The notes under the pieces were generated by a model, which was given only the letters and a program-made list of their open reading frames with translations, did not search any database and was not told the origin of the DNA. A stretch of 6,013 nt of DNA from JAJNBA01 sp035512775 (lineage in GTDB: Bacteria > Actinomycetota > UBA4738 > HRBIN12): positions 1 through 6,013 of the forward strand of contig DATKDI010000007.1 in NCBI GenBank assembly GCA_035512775.1, read 5' to 3'. Position numbers and translations under genes: made by a program. Positions within the stretch are counted from its first letter, which is position 1. Each line of letters opens with the position of its first letter. This document shows positions 1 through 5,364 of the stretch, piece by piece.

Positions 1-1713
1 GAGACCCCCGCGACGAGCCCGACGGACGCCGACACGACCGACGGAGGCAGCCGGCGTCAGGGCAACGAGCCGTTCACGGTGATCGATCCGACCGATCCGG
101 ATCTGATCGTCGCCGGCTGGAACGACTACTGCCTCTCCGACCTCGGCGCGGGCTGGCAGGGGTTCGCGTACTCGACCGATCGCGGCGAGACGTGGACCGA
201 CTCGATGGTGCCCGGCTACCCACAGGACACTTCCGAGGAAGGGATGGAGTCCCCGCTGTTCGGCAACCACACCGACGCCGGCGATCCGATCGCCGCGTTC
301 GACAACGACGGCAACCTGTTCGTCGGCGGTATCTCGTTCAACCGCGTGGGAGCGATCAACGGTGACGTCTACGTCGCCACGTACCTGACGACCCCGCACC
401 CGAGCGGGTACCCGGTCGACTACGCCCGGACGAGGATCGTCGGTCGAGGCACGCCGTCGCGCAACTTCCAGGGCATCTTCCAGGACAAGCCGATGCTCGA
501 GGTCGACCGCACCGGGGGCGACCACGACGGGAACGTCTACGTCTGCTGGTCACGGTTCACCGGTTTCGGACAGAACCGCATCCTGTTCAGTCGCTCGACC
601 GATTCCGGCGTGACCTTCTCCAAGCCGTTCTCGATCACGAACCCAGGGCTCGCGTCGGTACAGGGATGCGACATCGCCATCGAGGGTGACGGTGACGTCT
701 ACCTGACGTTCCGGACCTTCGGCGACTCCTCGGCCCGTCGCGCGAACGGGGTCGGGTTCGCTCGCTCGACCGACGGCGGCGTGTCGTTCTCAAACGCCGA
801 GCTGATCCGCGCGATCACGCCGTACGCACCGGCCGACCCCTTCCGAGACTGCGGCGACGGCCCGTTCGAGTGCGCGACCGGCTTCGTGTTCCATCGAGTG
901 CCGCTGGAGCCTCGCTCGACGGCGGACCAGATGAGTGAGGAGAACGGGGTCTTCCTGACCTACAACGCGATCCGGCCGGACAGCACGGAGGCGAGCAACA
1001 GCTCCTATTCCTCGGCCGGCGCCGGACAGGTCGGCCAGTCCTTGGTCTACGTGGTGGCATCGTGGGACGATGGCGACACGTGGGACGATCCGGTAGCGGT
1101 GGATGAGGCCGACGCCGGGCACCAGTTCTTCCCGGATATCGATGCGCTGGACGGCACGCTCGCGGTCGTCTGGCAAGACAACCGGACGGACTTGGACTAC
1201 GACGTCCAGTTCCCGATCGGGAACACCCTCGACGAGGACGGCAACGCGATCTCGTCGGGTGGCTCGCTAAGCGATTTCGACGACGACATCGTGAACAGCT
1301 TCATCGCGACGTCGTCGACGGACGCGCTCGGATTCGCGGACTCCGTCAAGGTCTCGGACGTAGGCCATCAGTCGGCGTACGAGATGTTCGGCAACCGGGA
1401 CATCCCGTTCCACGGTGACTACAACTGGATCGCCCTCGCCCTCGACGAGGAGGGAGTGCTGTTCGGTTACGCGTCGTGGACCGACAACCGCAACGTCGAG
1501 CCGGGCACCGACCCTCGTGAGCTCGAGGCACAGGACGGCTTCGACGACGGGTTCGACGTCCTCCAGTGTCGGGACGACCTCGGGGACAGCGTCGAAGGCC
1601 TGCTCGACCCCGATATCCCGCTGGCCAGGCGGGATGCTCCGTTCGGGGGCGATACCTGCGGCAACGGAGGCGGGCTCGATCAGGACATCTTCGGCGTCTC
1701 GTTCACGCCGTAG
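1..1713 (+). CDS. Sialidase-like BNR/Asp-box repeat protein, 5' partial
   Basis: The frame is open from base 1 to the TAG at 1711-1713 and gives 570 residues, so the true start and any signal peptide lie upstream. The GTG at 79 is internal: the family-like motif NEPFTVIDPTDPDLIVAGWND already starts before it, after a Thr/Asp-rich linker of about 20 residues. Four Asp-boxes (S-x-D-x-G-x-T/S-W/F) mark blades of a beta-propeller at residues 58-65 (STDRGETW), 199-206 (STDSGVTF), 256-263 (STDGGVSF) and 354-361 (SWDDGDTW). The VWQDNR, FHGDYNWI and SWTDNR motifs are also typical of secreted sialidase/BNR-superfamily proteins. Such propellers include glycosidases, but many members have no proven enzyme activity, and I cannot assign a catalytic Arg triad or Tyr/Glu pair. 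Acidic composition fits an exported or surface protein. It appears monocistronic, ending at a strong hairpin. Fold call is firm; substrate unknown. Confidence 0.85.
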   Translation, partial: ETPATSPTDADTTDGGSRRQGNEPFTVIDPTDPDLIVAGWNDYCLSDLGAGWQGFAYSTDRGETWTDSMVPGYPQDTSEEGMESPLFGNHTDAGDPIAAFDNDGNLFVGGISFNRVGAINGDVYVATYLTTPHPSGYPVDYARTRIVGRGTPSRNFQGIFQDKPMLEVDRTGGDHDGNVYVCWSRFTGFGQNRILFSRSTDSGVTFSKPFSITNPGLASVQGCDIAIEGDGDVYLTFRTFGDSSARRANGVGFARSTDGGVSFSNAELIRAITPYAPADPFRDCGDGPFECATGFVFHRVPLEPRSTADQMSEENGVFLTYNAIRPDSTEASNSSYSSAGAGQVGQSLVYVVASWDDGDTWDDPVAVDEADAGHQFFPDIDALDGTLAVVWQDNRTDLDYDVQFPIGNTLDEDGNAISSGGSLSDFDDDIVNSFIATSSTDALGFADSVKVSDVGHQSAYEMFGNRDIPFHGDYNWIALALDEEGVLFGYASWTDNRNVEPGTDPRELEAQDGFDDGFDVLQCRDDLGDSVEGLLDPDIPLARRDAPFGGDTCGNGGGLDQDIFGVSFTP

Positions 1714-1727
1714 TCCCCGCCGGTTCC

Positions 1728-1766
1728 GCGCGGCGCCCCGGGAGCTTCGCTCCCGGGGCGCCGCGC
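1728..1766 (+). terminator. Perfect 17-bp GC-rich hairpin after the sialidase-like gene
   Basis: Left arm 1728-1744 and right arm 1750-1766 are exact reverse complements, with loop CTTCG at 1745-1749. It begins 14 bases after the stop codon at 1713. No T-run follows, so it is not a textbook intrinsic terminator. Hairpins without a U-tract are common at gene ends in high-GC actinobacteria. It could end transcription or protect the 3' end of the mRNA. Confidence 0.65.
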
Positions 1767-1831
1767 ACATGCCGGCGAAGCGACCGGCGGCCTGTCATCC
1801 CTCGCCGATACGGTTCACAACGTAGCCTTCA

Positions 1832-1862
1832 CTCCGTTCCTTGCGACGATCCGCGAACGGAG
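1832..1862 (+). promoter_or_regulatory. Inverted repeat in the leader of the cupredoxin gene
   Basis: CTCCGTTC at 1832-1839 and GAACGGAG at 1855-1862 are perfect 8-base inverted copies separated by 15 bases. An inner GCG/CGC pair (1843-1845, 1852-1854) could extend the stem past a small bulge. The right arm ends two bases before the ribosome binding site GGGAGG (1865-1870). It could be an operator for a dimeric regulator or a leader hairpin that affects access to the ribosome site. A -10-like TAGCCT lies at 1823-1828, but I see no matching -35, so promoter placement is uncertain. Confidence 0.3.
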
Positions 1863-1875
1863 ATGGGAGGCACAC

Positions 1876-2319
1876 ATGAAGTCGAGATGGATCATGGCAG
1901 CCGGACTCGTCCTGGTGATCGCGACCACGCTCGCGGCTTGTGGGGAGACCCAGGGCACGGTCGCTGAGCCGCGGGTGATCGAGGTACAGGCGCTCGACGA
2001 GCTCCGATTCGATCCCGACGAGGTGACGGTCCAGGTCGGCGAGACGATCCGTTTCGTCGTCACGAACCCTGGTGAGATCGCCCACGAGTTCGTGCTCGGG
2101 CAGGAGGACGTCCAGATGGCCCACGAGGAAGCGATGGAGATGGGCGAGATGCATGAGGGGATGGATGTGCCTGGGCAGCTCGCCGCACTGGACGTCCAGC
2201 CAGGGCAGACGAAGGAAGCGACGGTCACGTTCGATGAAGCGGGCGAGGTGCCGTACGGCTGTCACGAAGTGGGTCACTTCGATGGCGGGATGGTTGGCAC
2301 GGTGATCGTCGAGGGCTGA
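1876..2319 (+). CDS. Cupredoxin-fold (plastocyanin/azurin-like) copper lipoprotein
   Basis: The 147-residue protein starts at ATG 1876, five bases after GGGAGG. A lipoprotein signal peptide covers residues 1-21 with lipobox LAAC and lipidated Cys22, so the mature protein should be anchored outside the cytoplasmic membrane. The cupredoxin domain spans about residues 33-147. The type-1 copper ligands appear complete: His70 (in AHEF), Cys129, His134 and Met139, with C-x4-H-x4-M spacing. Residues 81-96 form an insert with five Met and two His (M81, H83, M87, M89, M92, H93, M96). This kind of insert occurs in the small cupredoxin-like copper-binding proteins (COG4454-like, from memory) and may bind extra copper. 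The likely role is electron transfer or extracytoplasmic copper handling; no redox partner or copper exporter is visible nearby. It appears monocistronic, with an inverted repeat upstream and a stem-loop downstream. Family call is firm; physiological role is inferred. Confidence 0.88.
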   Translation: MKSRWIMAAGLVLVIATTLAACGETQGTVAEPRVIEVQALDELRFDPDEVTVQVGETIRFVVTNPGEIAHEFVLGQEDVQMAHEEAMEMGEMHEGMDVPGQLAALDVQPGQTKEATVTFDEAGEVPYGCHEVGHFDGGMVGTVIVEG

Positions 2320-2364
2320 CGCCGCATCCGGAACGGCGCTGCGCTGTGCCTCAACGTACCGCCG

Positions 2365-2392
2365 ACACGGCGGGGAACGGAGCCTGCCGTGT
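2365..2392 (+). terminator. Stem-loop downstream of the cupredoxin gene
   Basis: ACACGGCGGG (2365-2374) pairs with CCTGCCGTGT (2383-2392): ten base pairs with one G-T wobble and an eight-base loop. It starts 46 bases after the cupredoxin stop. Flanking CTCAAC (2350-2355) and GTTGAG (2398-2403) are complementary and could close an outer stem, with GTGC (2346-2349) and GCAC (2409-2412) beyond them across a bulge. No T-run follows. It is best read as a terminator or mRNA 3'-end structure; a small structured RNA is possible but unsupported. Confidence 0.4.
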
Positions 2393-2560
2393 GCCAGGTT
2401 GAGCAGGCGCACCCATCTGCCAGGATGTGGTCGAAGCTGGTACTGCGCCGGGGGAGCGCCAGGTTAAGTCGGCGACCGGCGGCTACCGCGGCCGTGGGTC
2501 GCGTCGAGAGCACCCGGATGCGATCACACCTCCCGCCAGGTCGGCTCCCCAGCGTTCAAC

Positions 2561-2586
2561 CTGTTCGGTCGGGACGACCCGAACGG
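2561..2586 (-). terminator. Possible terminator stem-loop for the ABM-type gene
   Basis: CTGTTCGG (2561-2568) can pair with CCGAACGG (2579-2586): eight pairs including one G-T wobble (on the minus strand the mismatch becomes an A-C), with a ten-base loop. It lies about 60 bases beyond the stop of the minus-strand ABM-type gene. There is no T-run on either strand, and the stem is modest for such GC-rich DNA. Confidence 0.2.
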
Positions 2587-2646
2587 CTACGAGGACTCGG
2601 GCGAGGTTGGGGCGGTGAGGGAACTCGACGTTGGAGGGAGCGGCCC

Positions 2647-2946
2647 CTAGCTGCTGCGTTCGTCGAAGATCACTTCGAACCGCTCGACGCTAACGATCTC
2701 CTCGCCTCCAGCCTCCGAGGCCTCGCTCCTTAGCTTGTTCGCCGCCTCCTCGCTTTCGCGCATGGCGGTTTCGCTCTCCCACAGCGTGACGGCGATGCTC
2801 TTGCCGCTCCCGCGGTCTCCGAGGATGAGGATCCCCTGATACCCGGTCAACTGGCGAGCGGCTGGGATGACGCTCTCCTGCGCCTGTTTCACCATGAGGT
2901 CGATACCATCTGCTGGTCCCTGGAACGTGCTCACCCGTGCGAACAA
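2647..2946 (-). CDS. ABM-type (antibiotic biosynthesis monooxygenase-like) dimeric alpha-beta barrel protein
   Basis: The likely product has 99 residues. The start is TTG at 2946, because AGGAGG (2955-2960) sits eight bases upstream and the protein then opens MFARVSTFQG, as relatives do. The frame stays open upstream to a GTG at 3012, but the added residues look non-coding and overlap a candidate promoter. The ABM-like pattern is clear: an N-terminal strand (about 1-8), a helix containing VKQAQESVIPAARQL (19-33), a strand pair leading to AVTLWES (52-58), a helix through MRESEEAANKLRSE (62-75), and a last strand EIVSVERFEVI (83-93). Members form homodimeric ferredoxin-like barrels; some are cofactor-free monooxygenases or heme-degrading enzymes, but many small stand-alone ones have no known reaction. 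The segment GDRGSGKS (43-50) matches a Walker A pattern by chance in this fold. It follows the slipin gene by 117 bases and probably has its own promoter. Confidence 0.78.
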   Translation of the reverse strand: MFARVSTFQGPADGIDLMVKQAQESVIPAARQLTGYQGILILGDRGSGKSIAVTLWESETAMRESEEAANKLRSEASEAGGEEIVSVERFEVIFDERSS

Positions 2947-2954
2947 CGCGACCA

Positions 2955-2960
2955 CCTCCT
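2955..2960 (-). promoter_or_regulatory. Ribosome binding site AGGAGG selecting the TTG start
   Basis: On the minus strand AGGAGG is followed by eight bases and then TTG at 2946-2944. The competing in-frame GTG codons are worse placed: the GTG at 2955 overlaps the site itself, the GTG at 2934 is 20 bases away, and the GTG at 3012 lies upstream with no comparable site near it. Confidence 0.7.
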
Positions 2961-2982
2961 CAGGCCTCCGGGTCGGATGGCC

Positions 2983-3011
2983 AGAGTACGCTGGTGTTGG
3001 CCGCCGGTCCA
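2983..3011 (-). promoter_or_regulatory. Candidate promoter of the ABM-type gene
   Basis: On the minus strand TGGACC (3011-3006) is followed by a 17-base spacer and TACTCT (2988-2983). The first matches the TTGACA consensus at four of six positions; the second keeps the TAnnnT pattern. Transcription would begin near 2977, leaving a leader of about 30 bases that contains the AGGAGG site. The match is plausible but weak. Confidence 0.3.
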
Positions 3012-3063
3012 CTCGTGCCGATCCTCGTACTGCTCGTGGACGACCTCCTCGACTCGAGGTGGA

Positions 3064-3855
3064 CTACCGCGCCGAGTCGTCTGCCGCGCTTGGAGGGGGC
3101 GGCGCCATCCGTTCGAAGAAGCGGAGCAGTTCGACCGGCACCGGGAAGATCAGGGTGGAGTTCTTCTCGGAAGCCACCTCGGTCATCGTGGAGAGGAGCC
3201 GCAGCTGCATCGCGGCCGGGCGCCGCTCGAGGAGCTCGGCGGCGTTGCTCAACTGCTCGGCCGCCTCGAACTCGCCTTGGGAGTGGATCACCTTGGCCCT
3301 GCGCTCCCGCTCGGCCTCGGCCTGACGCGCCATCGCGCGCCGCATCGACTCCGGCAGCTCTACGTCCTTCACCTCGACCAGCGTGACCTTCACCCCCCAG
3401 GGGTCCGTCACGTCGTCGATGATCGTCTGGAGCCGCTGGTTGATCTCGTCGCGGTTCTCGAGCAGGTCGTCCAGGCTGACCTGGCCGAGGATGCTCCGCA
3501 GCGTCGTCTGGGCGAGCTGCGACGTCCCGAGGACGTAGTCCTGGATCACGACGGTCGCTTTCACCGGATCGACGACGTTGAAGTACGTGACGGCGTTCAC
3601 TCGGACCGTCACGTTGTCGCGCGTGATCACGTCCTGCGGCGGGATGTCCATGGTGACGGTCTGCAGGTTGACCCGGACCATCCGGTCGACGATCGGGATG
3701 ATCACGAACAGGCCCGGACCCTTGGCTGCCATCACGCGCCCCAACCGGAAGATCACGCCGCGCTCGTACTCCGGCACGATCTTCACGGCGGAGATCACGA
3801 TCACCACGAGGAGCGCGACCGCCGCCCCGATCCCGTAGAGCAGTCCGTCGCTCAC
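3064..3855 (-). CDS. Slipin/stomatin-like SPFH (Band 7) membrane protein
   Basis: The 263-residue product starts at GTG 3855, preceded by GGAG at 3863-3860. One N-terminal membrane segment (about residues 5-27) is followed by YERGVIFRLGR (30-40), the entry to the SPFH/Band 7 domain, which runs to about residue 180. Recognisable stomatin features are GPGLFVIIP (46-54), the region DIPPQDVITRDNVTVRVNAV (70-89), WGVKVTLVEVKDVELP (153-168) and the charged helix ARQAEAERERRAK (176-188), which should be coiled coil. The tail has the conserved hydrophobic segment NSTLIFPVPVELL (232-244), then a Pro-rich end. Slipins form oligomeric membrane scaffolds. In the archaeal pair PH1510/PH1511 the partner protease cleaves the C-terminal hydrophobic segment of the stomatin, which this tail resembles. 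The start overlaps the end of the NfeD gene in GTGA, so translation is probably coupled. Frame extensions upstream of 3855 are shadows inside the NfeD gene. Confidence 0.92.
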   Translation of the reverse strand: MSDGLLYGIGAAVALLVVIVISAVKIVPEYERGVIFRLGRVMAAKGPGLFVIIPIVDRMVRVNLQTVTMDIPPQDVITRDNVTVRVNAVTYFNVVDPVKATVVIQDYVLGTSQLAQTTLRSILGQVSLDDLLENRDEINQRLQTIIDDVTDPWGVKVTLVEVKDVELPESMRRAMARQAEAERERRAKVIHSQGEFEAAEQLSNAAELLERRPAAMQLRLLSTMTEVASEKNSTLIFPVPVELLRFFERMAPPPPSAADDSAR

Positions 3856-5228
3856 CGTTCTCCTTCCTCGATCGGTCGGTTCCCCGGCTCGGGCATCTCC
3901 TCCGGCTCCACGATCAGCCGCAGACCCTCCATCTCGACGACGCGGACGTCCTGGCCCGGCCGGAGCGGGCCGGAGCGGGCGCGGGCACCCCACCACGAGC
4001 CCTGGACGAAGACCTGCAGGTCGTTCCCCTCGATCTCCTTGACCACGCCGCGCGCGCCGACTACCGCGGCGGTTCCGCTCACCCCGACGAGCCTTCGGGT
4101 CCGCCATGCGACGCGGCCGAGCCCGAGCGCGCCGCCGCCCACCAGGATCGCGACCGGCCACAGCGCGGCGGGATCCACGCCGATCGGCCCGCGGAACAGG
4201 AATAGGCCTCCCAGGATGAGGGCCACGGTCCCGCCCGCCGCGAACACGCCGACCCCGGGCACGAACAGCTCCGCGACGAACAGCGCGCCCGCCAGGACCA
4301 GCAGGATCACGCCGGCCGCGCTGACGGGGAGCACCGACAGCGCTGTGAAGGCGAGGAGGAGGAGGATCGCTCCCGTGATCCCCCCGGCGCCGATCCCCGG
4401 GTTGGCCAGCTCGTAGATGATCGCGAGCGTCCCGATCGAGATGAACAGGAAAGCGAGGTTCGGATCCGCCAGCCACTGCAGCACGCTCCGGGCGAACCCC
4501 ATCTCGACCTCGACGACCTGAACGCCGGTCGTCTCGAGCGTGACCGTGTCGCCGGGCGCGAGCTCCACGGCTCTTCCGTCGAGCTCCGCCACCAGCTCCG
4601 CACGGTCGCGAGCGACGATCTCGATCACGCCGATCTCGAGGGCCTCGTTCGCGGCGATCGACGTCCCCTCGCGGACCGCGTCGATCGCGAAGTCCACGTT
4701 GCGCCCGCGCTCCTCGGCGATCGACTCGGCGTAGGAGGCCGCGTCCTCGATGATCTTCTGCTCGAGGTCCTCCCCGCCCTGGCCGCCGATCGGCGTCGCG
4801 GCCCCGATCGACGTACCGGGGGCCATCGCCGCGACGTGGGACGAGAGCGTGATCAACGCGCCGGCCGACGCCGCGCGCGCCCCCTGCGGGGACACGTGGA
4901 CGATCACGGGCACGCGGGTGTTCAGGAACGACTGGATGATGTCCCGCATCGAGGTGTCGAGCCCGCCGGGGGTGTCGAGCTGGACCAGGAGCGCCTGGTG
5001 GCCCTCAGTCTCCGCGCGGTCCAGCGCCTCGCGGATGTGATCCGCCATCACCGGCGTGATCACGCCGTCGATCGTGACCGCGAGGATCGAGGAGGAGGCC
5101 TGCGCGCCGGCCGGCCCGGACGCCGCCAGGACGAGGCCAACGAAGGCGATCAGGATCCACGCGACCAGGCGGGATCCGCGGCCAGGGCCGGCCCGCTGGG
5201 CGGCTCCACGGATCGAGGGATGCTTCAC
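3852..5228 (-). CDS. nfeD: NfeD-family membrane serine protease (ClpP-class, stomatin operon partner)
   Basis: Starting at GTG 5228, the product has 458 residues, the size of long-form NfeD proteins. A basic N-terminus and hydrophobic segment (about 21-36) form a signal peptide or anchor, ending near AGAQA (40-44). Residues 48-215 are a ClpP-like protease domain: LLVQLDTPGGLDTSMRDII (80-98), the nucleophile region ARAASAGALI with Ser121, APGTSIGAATPIG (136-148), and a probable catalytic Lys158 in EQKIIEDA, by analogy with Ser97/Lys138 of PH1510. Four or five membrane helices fill about 254-372. The C-terminal NfeD OB-fold domain (about 384-441) carries GTAAVVGARGVVK and GSWWGARA. The family cleaves its slipin partner and probably other membrane substrates; here the slipin gene overlaps by four bases. 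A longer reading from GTG 5279 is open, but its extra 17 residues come before the AGGAGG site and do not fit a signal peptide start. Confidence 0.92.
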   Translation of the reverse strand: MKHPSIRGAAQRAGPGRGSRLVAWILIAFVGLVLAASGPAGAQASSSILAVTIDGVITPVMADHIREALDRAETEGHQALLVQLDTPGGLDTSMRDIIQSFLNTRVPVIVHVSPQGARAASAGALITLSSHVAAMAPGTSIGAATPIGGQGGEDLEQKIIEDAASYAESIAEERGRNVDFAIDAVREGTSIAANEALEIGVIEIVARDRAELVAELDGRAVELAPGDTVTLETTGVQVVEVEMGFARSVLQWLADPNLAFLFISIGTLAIIYELANPGIGAGGITGAILLLLAFTALSVLPVSAAGVILLVLAGALFVAELFVPGVGVFAAGGTVALILGGLFLFRGPIGVDPAALWPVAILVGGGALGLGRVAWRTRRLVGVSGTAAVVGARGVVKEIEGNDLQVFVQGSWWGARARSGPLRPGQDVRVVEMEGLRLIVEPEEMPEPGNRPIEEGER

Positions 5229-5239
5229 CGACCAACTCG

Positions 5240-5245
5240 CCTCCT
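5240..5245 (-). promoter_or_regulatory. Ribosome binding site AGGAGG for the NfeD start
   Basis: AGGAGG on the minus strand lies 11 bases before GTG 5228. The gap is slightly long, but this is the best site in the region, and the downstream protein begins with a normal basic signal-peptide N-terminus. A -10-like TATCGT at 5273-5268 could place transcription start near 5261, but no -35 fits, so that promoter is only a suggestion. Confidence 0.5.
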
Positions 5246-5350
5246 CGCGGGTGCGCGACGTCGTTCCACGATATCCCACCTGCCCGGGAAGGGGGTCCCG
5301 TTCAGCGGCCTCCGTCGAGTGAGGAAGAGCGCGGTCTCGGCGGCCACCGC

Positions 5351-5356
5351 TAGCGT
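5351..5356 (+). promoter_or_regulatory. Candidate -10 element (TAGCGT) for leaderless recQ-like transcript
   Basis: TAGCGT is followed by eight bases and then ATG at 5365. That spacing would put transcription start at or within a base or two of the ATG, as in leaderless actinobacterial mRNAs. There is no ribosome site in front of this ATG, which agrees. No convincing -35 is visible. It appears to be a surviving promoter of a gene that is now broken. Confidence 0.3.
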
Positions 5357-5364
5357 GAACACGG

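Larger units (their letters stand above)
2320..2646. other. Gene-poor stretch between convergent genes
   Basis: This stretch separates the ends of the plus-strand cupredoxin gene and the minus-strand ABM-type gene. I see no supported intact gene. It holds a stem-loop at 2365-2392 inside a possible longer fold (2346-2412) and a second stem-loop at 2561-2586. Two plus-strand frames look weakly protein-like: 2403 to about 2520, then 2519-2650 in another frame containing FNLFGRDDPNGYEDSGEVGA. Neither has a good start or ribosome site, and I do not recognise the product. They may be a decayed gene or a by-product of high GC. The element GCCAGG recurs at 2393, 2419, 2458 and 2535. Confidence 0.5.

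Noticed and set aside
79..1713. Sialidase-like gene starting at the GTG at 79
   Set aside because: The same frame is open to base 1, and the family-like motif NEPFTVIDPTDPDLIVAGWND begins before 79, so the GTG is an internal Val codon and the gene is 5' truncated by the window.
1795..2412. 205-codon minus-strand frame opposite the cupredoxin gene
   Set aside because: It is His/Arg/Leu-rich with no recognisable domain and lies antisense to a clear lipoprotein cupredoxin with signal peptide, ribosome site and ligands. Long antisense frames are expected in GC-rich DNA.
2389..2733. Plus-strand frame of 114 codons overlapping the end of the ABM-type gene
   Set aside because: It is Arg-rich, has a GTG start without a ribosome site, and runs antisense into a recognised gene.
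2797..2820. Walker A (P-loop) motif GDRGSGKS in the ABM-type protein
   Set aside because: The pattern matches, but it falls in a beta-hairpin of the barrel where relatives, as I recall them, have similar D-R-x-S-G-K residues. No other nucleotide-binding features exist in this 99-residue protein.
2977..4416. 479-codon plus-strand frame opposite the slipin and NfeD genes
   Set aside because: It is an Arg/His/Asp/Pro-rich antisense shadow of two well-recognised membrane protein genes, with no domain of its own.
3856..4476. N-terminal extension of the slipin frame
   Set aside because: It lies in another frame inside the NfeD gene and is Arg/Gly-rich. The GTG at 3855 with its ribosome site and the following membrane segment is the natural start.
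5229..5279. NfeD start at the GTG at 5279
   Set aside because: The extra 17 residues are not signal-peptide-like and would be translated across the AGGAGG site; GTG 5228 fits better.
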